Shown here: in pieces, positions 55,096-63,788 of the stretch
Layout: the number at the start of each line of letters is the position of its first letter
Position numbering within the stretch: position 1 is the first letter of the stretch
Source of the DNA: Asaia bogorensis NBRC 16594
Lineage (GTDB): Bacteria > Pseudomonadota > Alphaproteobacteria > Acetobacterales > Acetobacteraceae
Length of the DNA: 64,000 bases
Assembly: GCF_001547995.1 (NCBI RefSeq)
Contig: NZ_AP014690.1
Location: 1,795,001-1,859,000, forward strand
Direction of reading: 5' to 3'
Made by a program: the position numbers and the translations under genes
Notes under the pieces: model-generated
The model's database searches: none
Told to the model about the DNA's origin: nothing
What the model saw: only the letters and a program-made list of their open reading frames with translations

Positions 55096-55983
55096 ATGGC
55101 CAACGACGTCAGAAACATCCTCGTCCCGCTGAATGGCGCAGGCAATATCGATGCCGTTCTGCGTGTCGGCCTTCTCCATGCACGCGCCTTCAACGCTCAC
55201 CTCTCAACCGTACTTGTGGGCGACGATCCCAATGAAATGGCAGCGCTCACAGGCGAGGGCCTTTCAAGTGCGATGATCAATGAGATGATGGAGGCGGCCG
55301 AGCATGAGGCGCATCGCCGCATGCTCCAGGTTCGGCTCAAATTCGATGCGTTCATTCGCGACAATGACATCGAGCCCAAGCAGGGTTTTCTTGAAAACGA
55401 CCCCCTCGCCCATTCACGACTGAGCGCCTCCCTCGAATTTCTGACCGGATCGGAACACGAAGCCGTGACTTGGCGAGCCCGCCTGTCGGACCTCACCCTC
55501 ATGCCGCATCTCGGGCCTAACGATAATGCCCGTGCCTCGGAAGTCCTGCATGCGGTGCTCTATGATAGTGGCTGCCCGCTGGTTATTGCCCCTCCGACGC
55601 CACCTGTCAGTTCGGGCAAGCGCCTGTGTATTGCCTGGAATGGCACCGCAGAGGCGGCATCGGCCCTGCGCGGGGCTCTCCCTTATGCCAAACAGGCCGA
55701 AGCCGTGCAGATCCTCACCAGTGTCGATTATCACCGGCGCGGGCCTGAAGCAGATACCGTGCAGGATTATCTCAAGCTTCATGGCGTGAATGCCGAGATC
55801 AGGAACTTCAAGGGAATCGAGCGTGATGTCGGCGCAGGCATCCTTACCGCGTGTGCAGATTTCGGCGCTGATATGCTCACTATGGGAGCCTACTCCCATT
55901 CACGGTTGCGCCAGATGATCATGGGGGGCGCCACCCGCCATGTGCTTGAACATGCTGGCATAACGGTTCTCATGAGCCGTTGA
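55096..55983 (+). CDS. Universal stress protein (UspA family)
   Basis: A 295-residue protein. The first Usp-like half starts NILVPLNGAGNIDAVLRVGL. The second half (about 175-295) has the better preserved ATP-type signature MGAYSHSRLRQMIMGGATRHVLEHAGITVLMSR split over its C-terminus (the G-2x-G-9x-G-S/T pattern is present as GGATRH with preceding Gly). Tandem-domain Usp proteins respond to stress or growth arrest. ATG 55096 was chosen over GTG 55084 because it starts the family-like sequence. A large hairpin (55998-56031) follows. Confidence 0.85.
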   Translation: MANDVRNILVPLNGAGNIDAVLRVGLLHARAFNAHLSTVLVGDDPNEMAALTGEGLSSAMINEMMEAAEHEAHRRMLQVRLKFDAFIRDNDIEPKQGFLENDPLAHSRLSASLEFLTGSEHEAVTWRARLSDLTLMPHLGPNDNARASEVLHAVLYDSGCPLVIAPPTPPVSSGKRLCIAWNGTAEAASALRGALPYAKQAEAVQILTSVDYHRRGPEADTVQDYLKLHGVNAEIRNFKGIERDVGAGILTACADFGADMLTMGAYSHSRLRQMIMGGATRHVLEHAGITVLMSR

Positions 55984-55997
55984 TGTCGAACTTTTGC

Positions 55998-56031
55998 CAT
56001 ACCGCACCGGACATGCTACCGGCGCGGTATG
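55998..56031 (+). terminator. Long hairpin between usp and waaA
   Basis: Arms 55998-56010 and 56019-56031 pair over 13 positions with a single A-C mismatch around an 8-nt loop (CATACCGC and GCGGTATG form the base). It lies 14 bp past the usp stop. There is no T-run, so it may be a stability element or a weak terminator. Confidence 0.5.
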
Positions 56032-56054
56032 GGTGACTTCCTTACAGGCGCCGA

Positions 56055-58049
56055 ATGAACCGTCTTGAGCCAGAGCTCCAGACCGAATGCCAGGTCAGGC
56101 ATCCGGGCCGCTCACGCGCCGAGCGCCTCCTTCTGACACTGGCACGCGCCTATCTGGGCTTCACCCAAGCCACCATACGCTGGTGTTTCACCGGTGCGCC
56201 GGAATCCCTCCCATCCCTGCTTCAAAGTCCTGATCGACCAGTCGATGGCTGCATAACGGCCTGCTGGCACCGCTCCCTGCTCTTTCTGCCAGCCATGTGT
56301 CGCTGGGGACACCGCCAGAACCCTGCCCTCAATTTTGGGGTCATGATCAGCCGCAACCGCGATGGACGTTTCATCAACGACCTTGTGGCTCCCTGGGGGA
56401 TTACCGGGGTCGAAGGGTCAAGTGATCGTCAGGGCAAGAACAAGGGGGGCAGTCGCGCCCTGCGCGAATCTGTCAGGGCGATCAAGAATGGTGTGGTCTT
56501 TGCCATAACGCCGGATGGCCCACGCGGCCCCGCTGAAAAGGTTCAGCCCGGCACCCCGGCTCTGATGCGGTTATCGGGCAGCCCCCTTATTCCCATCGGG
56601 GGAGCGTGCACTTCGCTTCGTCTGCCGAGCTGGGATGGATTACGCGTTCCCCTGCCCTTCGGCCGCGGTTACATGCTCTATGGTGCCCCTCGAAAGGGAG
56701 ACGCCACCCCCGAGGCCATCGAGAACGAACTGAAAGACCTCTCTGCCAAAGCGGAGCATTATCTATCTGCTGGCCGTTTTACCCTGCCGGATCATCTCTG
56801 GCACTTGCTGGGCATGGTTCTTACGCCGGGGTTGCGGGCCATGATGCTCGTTCGCCTCAGGCGCAGCAAGGAGCGGCGCGAACGTCTCCCGGAGCGTCGG
56901 GGCCGCGCGAGCCTTACGCGGCCGACCGGTCGGGTTCTGTGGCTGCACGCGGCAAGCGTTGGTGAGACCCATTCCATCCTCCCCCTGATCGAGACGTTGG
57001 CAAGGCGCAATCCGGGGTGGCACTTCCTCCTCACCAGCGCCACGATCGGCGGTGCCGATATTGTCGCGCATTATCTTGGCCAGAAAGCGCACGAGGATGC
57101 GCGCATCATCCATCAGTTCATCCCCTATGATACACCGCTCTGGACGCGACGCTTTCTGGATCACTGGCAACCCGAAGCCCTGCTTCTGACCGATAGCGAA
57201 CTCTGGCCGGGGCTGATCCTTGCCTGCACACGCCGCGCCATTCCTGTAGGTGTTCTCAATGGTCGCCTGTCGGAAAAATCGTGGCGGCGCTGGCACAAGG
57301 CCCGCCATATTGCCCCGCCCCTGTTCCGCCGTCTGGCCTTTGTGGCCGCGCGAGGCGAGGAGGATCGCCGGCATTTCCACGACCTCGGGGTGAAGGATGT
57401 TGTCTGTCTGGGCGACCTCAAACAGGATGCGCCGCCGCCGCCAGTTGACCCGGTCGAGCTGGACAGGCTCAGACGCCTGATCGCGGGGCGACCGGTTTTC
57501 CTCGCCGCATCGACCCACCCCGGTGAGGACGAGATCATCTTGCGCGCCGCCCACCTGGCGCGAGAGCACTTTCCCGCTCTCCTGACCATCATCGCCCCCA
57601 GACACCCGGTAAGGGGTGAGGATATCGCCACCCTCACCTCTCCGGCAGCGCCCCGGCGTAGCGCAGGCGCCGACCCTGCTGCGCATGATGCCTTCTGGAT
57701 TGCCGATACACTTGGCGAGCTGGGCTTGTTCTACCGTCTGGCCGATTGCGCGTTCATCGGCAATTCGCTGATACTACCCGGCGGGGGACACAACCCGTTC
57801 GAAGCGGCAAGGCTCGATGTCGCCCTTGCGACCGGGCCCTTTCATGACAATTTTCGTCCCGCCTTCACGCAACTGAAGGGGCTGGTTGAGACTATACATG
57901 ACGAGACGCAACTGGCTGACTGGATTGTAGAGGTGTTGACCAACCCTTCCCCCTGGAAAGACCGCGCCTGCCGCGCAAAAGAGACCATCGGGTCGGGACA
58001 TGATGTAGCACTCAGGCTCGCCGAGAAGATCGAGACGCTGTGCGCCTGA
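56055..58049 (+). CDS. waaA: DUF374 acyltransferase-like domain fused to Kdo transferase WaaA
   Basis: A 664-residue two-domain protein. Residues about 25-235 are a DUF374/LPLAT-like domain (FGVMISRNRDGRFINDLVA, FAITPDGPRGPAEKVQPGT). Residues about 290-660 are 3-deoxy-D-manno-octulosonic acid transferase: VLWLHAASVGETHSILPLIE (catalytic Glu), LLLTDSELWPGLI, FLAASTHPGEDEIILRA and ILPGGGHNPFEAARL. WaaA adds Kdo to lipid IVA. In most bacteria these domains are separate genes. It overlaps lpxK by 10 bp, so lipid A steps are encoded in sequence: waaA, lpxK, LpxL-like. Confidence 0.92.
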   Translation: MNRLEPELQTECQVRHPGRSRAERLLLTLARAYLGFTQATIRWCFTGAPESLPSLLQSPDRPVDGCITACWHRSLLFLPAMCRWGHRQNPALNFGVMISRNRDGRFINDLVAPWGITGVEGSSDRQGKNKGGSRALRESVRAIKNGVVFAITPDGPRGPAEKVQPGTPALMRLSGSPLIPIGGACTSLRLPSWDGLRVPLPFGRGYMLYGAPRKGDATPEAIENELKDLSAKAEHYLSAGRFTLPDHLWHLLGMVLTPGLRAMMLVRLRRSKERRERLPERRGRASLTRPTGRVLWLHAASVGETHSILPLIETLARRNPGWHFLLTSATIGGADIVAHYLGQKAHEDARIIHQFIPYDTPLWTRRFLDHWQPEALLLTDSELWPGLILACTRRAIPVGVLNGRLSEKSWRRWHKARHIAPPLFRRLAFVAARGEEDRRHFHDLGVKDVVCLGDLKQDAPPPPVDPVELDRLRRLIAGRPVFLAASTHPGEDEIILRAAHLAREHFPALLTIIAPRHPVRGEDIATLTSPAAPRRSAGADPAAHDAFWIADTLGELGLFYRLADCAFIGNSLILPGGGHNPFEAARLDVALATGPFHDNFRPAFTQLKGLVETIHDETQLADWIVEVLTNPSPWKDRACRAKETIGSGHDVALRLAEKIETLCA

Positions 58050-59032
58050 AACTCTCCCCACCGGCTTTCTGGCAAAAAGCAGCACCTGGCTGGCAGGCAC
58101 GCGCCCTCAGGCCGGTGTCATTCCTGTTCGATACGGTCGGCCTTGTCCGGGCGGTGCGCGCACGACCTGCGACAGCGAGCATCCCGGTCCTGTGCTGCGG
58201 CAATCTCAGCGTGGGCGGTACGGGCAAGACAATTCTCGTCCGGGATCTGGCGGCGCGGCTGGCTGCCCGGGGTGAGCGCCCGCATATACTGAGCCGCGGC
58301 TATGGTGGAAGGCTGAGCGGGCCACTGCGCGTGGACGTCCATCACCACACCGCGCAGGATGTGGGGGACGAACCTTTCATGCTGGCGCAAGACTTCCCGG
58401 TCTGGATTGGCGGAAACCGCGCGGAAACCGCTCACCTCGCCACCGAGGATGGCGCAACCTGCCTCATTATGGATGACGGTCTGCAGAACACCACCCTGCG
58501 CCAGACCATGCGGCTTGTCACTGTCGATGGCGCCGTCGGCCTCGGCAACGGTCAGACCCTCCCCGCCGGCCCTCTTCGCGAGCCGGTCAGCCGTGGACTC
58601 ATGCGCGCCGATGGGGTCATCATCATCGGTCGCGATGACGCCCATCTCGCCACTCATCTACCTTCCTCGATCACCGTTCTGGCAGCTCGGCTCATCCCAT
58701 CTGCCACGATAAGGCGGCTCCAGGGCAAGCAGATCATCGCCTTCGCCGGAATCGGTCGTCCCTCGAAGTTCTTCGACATGCTGCGCGAGGCGGGAGCGCC
58801 CCCCATGCGCAGCATCGCCTTTGACGACCATCACGCCTATACCGAGCGCGACTGCCGCCGTCTGTCAGTACTCGCCCGTCAGCCGCGAACCGCCCTGGTG
58901 ACGACACGAAAGGACTGGGTCAAGTTGCCCGTCTGGCTGCAGGAAGATGTCAGCGTGATCGATGTCGAGCTTCTCTGGGCCGACCCCGCAGCCCCTGAAC
59001 GCCTGCTGGACCAGCTATTCGCAACTGTGTAG
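58040..59032 (+). CDS. lpxK: Tetraacyldisaccharide 4'-kinase
   Basis: Phosphorylates the 4' position of the lipid A disaccharide at the inner membrane. The 330-residue protein has a membrane-associated N-terminal helix (LRPVSFLFDTVGLV), Walker A LSVGGTGKTILVRDLA near residue 55, ILSRGYGGRLSGPLRV, the DDG motif IMDDGLQNTTL and the C-terminal FDDHHAYTERDC. The start is GTG 58040 inside the end of waaA. A 9-bp gap leads to the acyltransferase gene. Confidence 0.95.
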   Translation: MRLKLSPPAFWQKAAPGWQARALRPVSFLFDTVGLVRAVRARPATASIPVLCCGNLSVGGTGKTILVRDLAARLAARGERPHILSRGYGGRLSGPLRVDVHHHTAQDVGDEPFMLAQDFPVWIGGNRAETAHLATEDGATCLIMDDGLQNTTLRQTMRLVTVDGAVGLGNGQTLPAGPLREPVSRGLMRADGVIIIGRDDAHLATHLPSSITVLAARLIPSATIRRLQGKQIIAFAGIGRPSKFFDMLREAGAPPMRSIAFDDHHAYTERDCRRLSVLARQPRTALVTTRKDWVKLPVWLQEDVSVIDVELLWADPAAPERLLDQLFATV

Positions 59033-59041
59033 AGCCGCCTT

Positions 59042-59968
59042 ATGAGCGACACTCCCGCGATCACACTCCTGCACCGCGCCGAATACATGGCGGCCCGCCT
59101 CGCCCTCGCAGCGCTGTCCTCGCTGCCTGCCGCAATGGCGTCCAATTTCGCGGGATGGGTGGCGCGAACCATCGGGCCGCGCCTGCCTGTCTCCCGCGTG
59201 GCCGACAATAACCTGTCACTGGCTCTTCCCCGCCTCACGGCTGAGGAACGCGCCACTGTCATCGTAGATGTATGGGACAATCTTGGCCGCACATTGGGGG
59301 AGTTTCCCCATTTGCACCGCTTGCAGCAGAACACGGAATCTGGCCCCGGATGGAGCATCAGCAATGCCGAGGCGCTGGAGATCGTGCGGGCCACAGGCAA
59401 GCCTGTCATCTTCTTCTCAGGCCATATCGGCAACTGGGAAATGTTGCCGCCAGTCGTCGCGCGGCACGGCCTCCCTTTCGCCTCGTTCTATCGCGCTGCA
59501 GGGAATCCGCTCATCAACCGGCTCATCATCGCCCTGCGTTCACGCGCGATGGGGGTCGAGACACCAATGTTTGCCAAAGGCGCAAAGGGCGCCCGTCTTG
59601 CGCTGCGTCATCTCGCCCAGGGGCATCATCTCGGTATTCTCGGTGATCAGAAAATGAATGACGGCATCGAATGCCGCTTTTTCAATCTGCCCGCCATGAC
59701 AGCCTCCGCAGCTGCGGCCTTTGCCGTAAAATATGACTGCCCAATCGTCACAGGTCGTATCGTCCGGCTTGGCCCCGCCAGATTACATCTGGAAGTCGGT
59801 CCTGTCCTCTACCCCAATCTCGGGGCGCGCCGTACCGATGAAATTGGCAGCTTGACGCAAAGGCTCAATGACCAGCTGGAACGCTGGATTACAGAGAAGC
59901 CCGGGAGCTGGCTCTGGCTTCATCGTCGCTGGCCGAAAGAATTGTATACAAGAAAATGGCGTAATTAA
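59042..59968 (+). CDS. Lipid A biosynthesis lauroyl/myristoyl acyltransferase (LpxL/LpxM-like)
   Basis: A 308-residue HtrB-family acyltransferase adding secondary acyl chains to Kdo2-lipid A. The catalytic HX4D/E motif is FFSGHIGNWEMLP near residue 130, with VFGDQK-like LGILGDQKMNDG near 205 and NWLW-type WLWLHRRWPKE at the end. An N-terminal hydrophobic helix (LALAALSSLPAAMA) anchors it. It is the third gene of the waaA-lpxK cluster. Acyl-chain specificity is not readable. Confidence 0.9.
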   Translation: MSDTPAITLLHRAEYMAARLALAALSSLPAAMASNFAGWVARTIGPRLPVSRVADNNLSLALPRLTAEERATVIVDVWDNLGRTLGEFPHLHRLQQNTESGPGWSISNAEALEIVRATGKPVIFFSGHIGNWEMLPPVVARHGLPFASFYRAAGNPLINRLIIALRSRAMGVETPMFAKGAKGARLALRHLAQGHHLGILGDQKMNDGIECRFFNLPAMTASAAAAFAVKYDCPIVTGRIVRLGPARLHLEVGPVLYPNLGARRTDEIGSLTQRLNDQLERWITEKPGSWLWLHRRWPKELYTRKWRN

Positions 59969-60150
59969 CGGTCTAGACAGTCCGAAAGTTTCTTTTTTCC
60001 TATCTGAACATAGGTGAAACGAAGCATTGCTTTTCTGCAACACCCCGCCGTCGCGATGACGGAAAACGTCATACAAACGCAATTTTACGTTGAGACCGCC
60101 CGCTTTTGCCGTCTAGCCTCAGTGTTGCACCAGAAATGAGGACGCAACGT

Positions 60151-60522
60151 ATGGCCCAGACGCTGCCGTTTCCCAAGAACGAAACTCCAGCACCTCTCAG
60201 CAATGTGATTCCGCTGCGCTTCAATGTGCTGCCTCGTCATCGCGAATATCTTTCGCAGTGGCTGCAGGCTGGCCTCGCGATGGGGCTCTGCGACGCGGAT
60301 ATCGAGACGGAATGTCTGGATGGACGCAGTGAAGCTGTCGCTCATATCCTGATCTGGGTTCGCGAAAACGCTGACCCCGCCTATATGATCAAGCCACGCG
60401 GACTGCGCTGGGTTCTGATTGACCATATCCGCGACCACGAACTCGGGGTTTACCCGAGCCTCGAGCTCGCCCTGAACACAGTTCGTCCAGTACTGCCGCT
60501 CAAATCCATCGCCGCCGCCTGA
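60151..60522 (+). CDS. Conserved-type hypothetical protein, 123 residues
   Basis: I do not recognise this family. From ATG 60151 (GAGG 9 nt upstream) the protein reads MAQTLPFPKNETPAP, then a compact region with RHREYLSQWLQAGLAMGLCD and AHILIWVRENADPAYMIKPR, ending RPVLPLKSIAAA. It has no signal peptide, membrane segment or metal motif. Composition and codon pattern match the neighbours, and the ribosome site is good, so it is probably real. ATG 60136 and TTG/ATG-type starts upstream are alternatives. The 182 bp before it should hold its promoter. Confidence 0.65.
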   Translation: MAQTLPFPKNETPAPLSNVIPLRFNVLPRHREYLSQWLQAGLAMGLCDADIETECLDGRSEAVAHILIWVRENADPAYMIKPRGLRWVLIDHIRDHELGVYPSLELALNTVRPVLPLKSIAAA

Positions 60523-60638
60523 GGCTTATCGACCCAGGCCGGCAGAACGGAGCCAGACCTATCACAGCGCTTAGGTCAAACCCAGGCGCTGAAAAACAGC
60601 CCGCCGGTATTTATGAGGGCGAACCAGACCCTCGCAAT

Positions 60639-60657
60639 CGCCTCCAACGTGGGGGCG
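60639..60657. terminator. Hairpin between the hypothetical gene and lpoA-like gene
   Basis: CGCCTCC (60639-60645), loop AACGT, GGGGGCG (60651-60657), seven pairs including one T-G. It lies between two convergent genes and could end either transcript; no T-run. Confidence 0.35.
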
Positions 60658-60670
60658 ACTTGGCATAGGC

Positions 60671-62068
60671 TCAGCGGGTCAGGCGCCTCGGTGCAGCCGA
60701 TGCCATTTTGACCCCACCGCCCGGCAGAATTTCAAACAAGGCAAGGCCGCGTGCCACAGTGCCATCGCCTCTCAGCACGAATGTCCCATCGGCGCCGGCG
60801 AATCCGTCCGGACGCAGCAGCGAGCTTTCCGAGAAACCGTCGGGGCGCTGGCTCAGCACTGCCGCCATCGTTGCGGTGTCATAGGCAACATTGGCCAGAA
60901 CTGACGGGGCGTAGCCGTAGCGTGCGCGATAACGCTGCACGAAGTCATTGCGGAAGGACGGATCGGGCGCGGCAAACCAGCCGCCACGCAGGGCACCGAG
61001 CTTTGCGGCAAACGCATTCCAGAGTGCCGGCCCCATGATACGGGTCTGTCCCGTATCAATCGCAGCCTGCTTCAGGCCATCAATCACATTGGCAAGCTGA
61101 AGCCCCGTATCCCCTAGCAGCAGAGCGTCGAACGGCGGCGGAGCGAGAACGGGTTTTGCAGGAGCCGATGTCGCCGTGCCAGAAGCGGGCGAACCCGTCG
61201 CACCAGGCACCGCCCCCTTGGAAGGATCGGCAGCATTGCCGCCAGAAGCGGGCGCGGGTGATGCCTCGCTACCGAGAGGATTGACGGCATCCGGCTCGGC
61301 CGGGGCAGCCGCAGCGGCCTGCTTTGATGCCTCGTCCTGTCGCGCTTGCCAGTCAGACAGGGTCTTGAGACCTGCCGATATCGACTCAGCAGTGCCGGTA
61401 TGGAAAGCGATATTCGGTTGCGCCAGTCCGCGCGCGGCACAGGCCTTGCCCAGTGCATCAGCAAGGGCGTGACCAAGCGCCGAGTCAGGAAGATAAGCGG
61501 CGAAATTCTTGCGCCCTTCAGCGCTGGCGGCCTCAACCAGACGGTTGACCTGCTGCTCGACCGTTATACCCATGACCCATACGCCCGGCTTGGCCTGGAC
61601 CTGATCGCTCGTATAGGCAAATTCGGGGATACCGGCTGGCTGAACGAGGGTTGCAACCGCACTTGTCTGCGGGGCCGTCAGCGGCCCAAGGATTACGCGA
61701 TCGCCCTGATCAATGGCAGCGCGTGCTGCTGTCTCGGCGGTCTGACCGGGCGCGTCGGTATCGCGTATATCGAGCGTAACCCCATGCCCTTCAGGCACGG
61801 CGATATGGGCCGCATTCGCCATCTGCTGACCGAGCTTGCCGAAACGACCGCTCAGCGGCAACAGCATACCAATCTTTTTGGGTCCAGAAGCGTCCTGAGC
61901 TGCCCCCCCCCCGATCTTGGCGACGGGCGGCGGTGTCTCGGGGCCACCACAGGCAACAAGGGCAAGGGCTGCGACACCGGCGAGAGCGGAAACCTTGCAT
62001 GCAGAGGCCGACCTGAGCGATGTGAAGGAAACCACGCGCTGACGGGGACCGAATGTCCGACCTACCAT
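60671..62068 (-). CDS. LpoA-like penicillin-binding protein activator lipoprotein
   Basis: A 465-residue lipoprotein (lipobox LVAC, Cys 40) with a periplasmic-binding-protein type I fold, as in LpoA/YraM C-terminal domains and branched-chain amino-acid binding proteins: IGMLLPLSGRFGKLGQQMAN, RVILGPLTAPQTSAVA, and FVQRYRARYGYAPSVLANVAYDT. An Ala/Pro/Gly-rich insert of about 70 residues (241-312) splits the fold. It lacks the N-terminal TPR part of E. coli LpoA. Its ATG overlaps the rsmI start by 16 bp on the other strand; GTG 62035 would give a 29-residue signal and is a real alternative. The lpoA-rsmI pairing also occurs in E. coli. Confidence 0.82.
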   Translation of the reverse strand: MVGRTFGPRQRVVSFTSLRSASACKVSALAGVAALALVACGGPETPPPVAKIGGGAAQDASGPKKIGMLLPLSGRFGKLGQQMANAAHIAVPEGHGVTLDIRDTDAPGQTAETAARAAIDQGDRVILGPLTAPQTSAVATLVQPAGIPEFAYTSDQVQAKPGVWVMGITVEQQVNRLVEAASAEGRKNFAAYLPDSALGHALADALGKACAARGLAQPNIAFHTGTAESISAGLKTLSDWQARQDEASKQAAAAAPAEPDAVNPLGSEASPAPASGGNAADPSKGAVPGATGSPASGTATSAPAKPVLAPPPFDALLLGDTGLQLANVIDGLKQAAIDTGQTRIMGPALWNAFAAKLGALRGGWFAAPDPSFRNDFVQRYRARYGYAPSVLANVAYDTATMAAVLSQRPDGFSESSLLRPDGFAGADGTFVLRGDGTVARGLALFEILPGGGVKMASAAPRRLTR

Positions 62069-62997
62069 CTTATACCCACACTCCTGATAATGACTCGCCC
62101 CCTGAGGGCTCGTCGCATCCTTATGACAATTCTGGCAATTCTGCGACTCTTCCCCCCGGCAGCCTCACTCTGGTTGCCACACCGATCGGCAATCTGGGCG
62201 ATATCAGCACCCGGGCGATCGAAACCTTGAAAGCCGCCGATGTGATCCTGTGCGAAGACACGAGGGTGACAACCAAACTGCTCAAGGCCTATAACGTTTC
62301 CACTCCGACACAAATTCTTCACGATCATAATGAGCAGGATCGTCTGCCAGCTCTGCTCAACCGCATGGCTCAGGGCGGGCGACTGGCCCTTGTTTCCGAT
62401 GCCGGAACCCCGCTTGTTTCGGACCCCGGTTATCGTCTGACACGTGCTGCCATCGGGGCAGGGTTGTCTGTCGGGGCTATACCCGGGGCCAATGCGGCGA
62501 CGCTCGCCCTCACGCTCTCGGGTCTGCCGCCCCATCCTTATCTGTTCAGCGGGTTTGCCAGCCCGCGTTCGTCGGCCCGCCGCAGCCAGTTCGCGGTATT
62601 GCGCGCCGCCGAGCAGGCGGGTTTCACCGCAACGCTCATCTGGTACGAAGCGCCCCACCGCTTGCTGGACATGCTGGATGACCTGATCGCTGTTTTCGGC
62701 CCCGAGCGTGAAGCCGCCGTGGCGCGTGAGCTGACCAAGAAATTCGAGGAGATTCGTCGCGGATCGCTCACAGAGATCCGTGAGCACTTCATCGGCACAG
62801 CGCCGCGTGGAGAGATAACCGTGCTGGTCGGCCCTCCCGGCGATGAGGCAGTTGATACCGAGCAGGATCTGGACGCCCGTCTTGTCGAGGCTCTCAAGAC
62901 TCATTCCGTGAAAGACGCGGCGGCTCTGGTCGCCGGGGCGGTCAATCTGCCCAAGCGCGTTGTCTATGCCCGCGCGCTGGAGATTGGCAAAAGCTGA
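62053..62997 (+). CDS. rsmI: 16S rRNA (cytidine1402-2'-O)-methyltransferase RsmI
   Basis: SAM enzyme acting on C1402 of the 16S decoding centre. The 314-residue tetrapyrrole-methylase-fold protein has LVATPIGNLGDISTRAIETL near residue 40, ILCEDTRVTTKLL, LVSDAGTPLVSDPGYRL and the EAPHRLLDML segment. The first 35 residues are an atypical polar leader (many Pro, Ser, Asp), and ATG 62053 is the only reasonable start before the core, with GGGGA 4 nt upstream. It is divergent from and overlaps the lpoA-like gene at the starts. Confidence 0.95.
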   Translation: MSDLPSYTHTPDNDSPPEGSSHPYDNSGNSATLPPGSLTLVATPIGNLGDISTRAIETLKAADVILCEDTRVTTKLLKAYNVSTPTQILHDHNEQDRLPALLNRMAQGGRLALVSDAGTPLVSDPGYRLTRAAIGAGLSVGAIPGANAATLALTLSGLPPHPYLFSGFASPRSSARRSQFAVLRAAEQAGFTATLIWYEAPHRLLDMLDDLIAVFGPEREAAVARELTKKFEEIRRGSLTEIREHFIGTAPRGEITVLVGPPGDEAVDTEQDLDARLVEALKTHSVKDAAALVAGAVNLPKRVVYARALEIGKS

Positions 62998-63124
62998 TCG
63001 GTAGACCAAACGCGAGGGGGCCGTAGGTCGCGGCCACCTTGCGTCGGCGCGGACATCATACCGGCTCAAGGTTGCCCATCGAAGCGCGGAGGACGATCTA
63101 GCCCCGCGCTTCAGGGTGATCAGG

Positions 63125-63787
63125 TCAGTCCTGTTCCTTCGGCAGTGCGAAAAGTGTCGCCGGGTTGCCGGGATTAGAAACGACGTTGAACAGGTCGATC
63201 TGTGTCTCGCGTCCTTGCGCATCCTTGACTACCCATGATTTCAGCGTCAGGGGGGAGTCATTGAAGATAAGTGTCAGGCTACCCTCTGACGGCGTCGCCG
63301 TGCGGACCAGGGTGACCTGCACCAGCCCATGATCGTGCTGGAAGGCGGTCACCGTCACATCGCCAGACAATCGCAGATCGGGCCGTAGTAACAGACCAAG
63401 CGGTGTCCGATCGAGCGGGAGCGTCGTGACCTGCCCGAGCTCTCGATCCTGATAGACAACCTTGCCATCATTGGCGATGAGCAGCAGCGGGCTCGGTTTA
63501 TCGTAATCGAAACGCATCTTCCCAGGCCGGTCCAGCCAGGCCTGTCCCGCGGAGCGACTGCCATCGGGCGCGATCTGCTGGAACCGCGCGTTGATCGCAT
63601 GGATGGCGTTCAGCGCATCCTGCACCCGGGCAATCCAGCCAGCATCGGTGGGCTTGAGAACCGCCGCCTGAGGGGTTGCAGCAGTGCCTTGGGCCAAAAC
63701 CGGGCCGGGGGTAATGGACGAGATGCCACCCAGGAGGCCGGTCAGAATCACGGTTCGGATAAAGGGTCGTGACTTGTTCGCGCTCAT
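63125..63787 (-). CDS. lolA: Outer-membrane lipoprotein carrier LolA
   Basis: A 220-residue periplasmic chaperone that takes lipoproteins from LolCDE to the outer membrane. The signal peptide runs to about residue 33 (TPGPVLAQG). The mature half-barrel fold shows as INARFQQIAPDGSRSAGQAW, the conserved LDRPGKMRFDYDKP, LLIANDGKVVYQDREL and DSPLTLKSWVVKDAQGRET. ATG 63787 was chosen because the signal peptide begins there; the longer frame behind it runs antiparallel in phase over gshA. It starts one base after the gshA stop. Confidence 0.9.
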   Translation of the reverse strand: MSANKSRPFIRTVILTGLLGGISSITPGPVLAQGTAATPQAAVLKPTDAGWIARVQDALNAIHAINARFQQIAPDGSRSAGQAWLDRPGKMRFDYDKPSPLLLIANDGKVVYQDRELGQVTTLPLDRTPLGLLLRPDLRLSGDVTVTAFQHDHGLVQVTLVRTATPSEGSLTLIFNDSPLTLKSWVVKDAQGRETQIDLFNVVSNPGNPATLFALPKEQD

Positions 63788-63788
63788 T

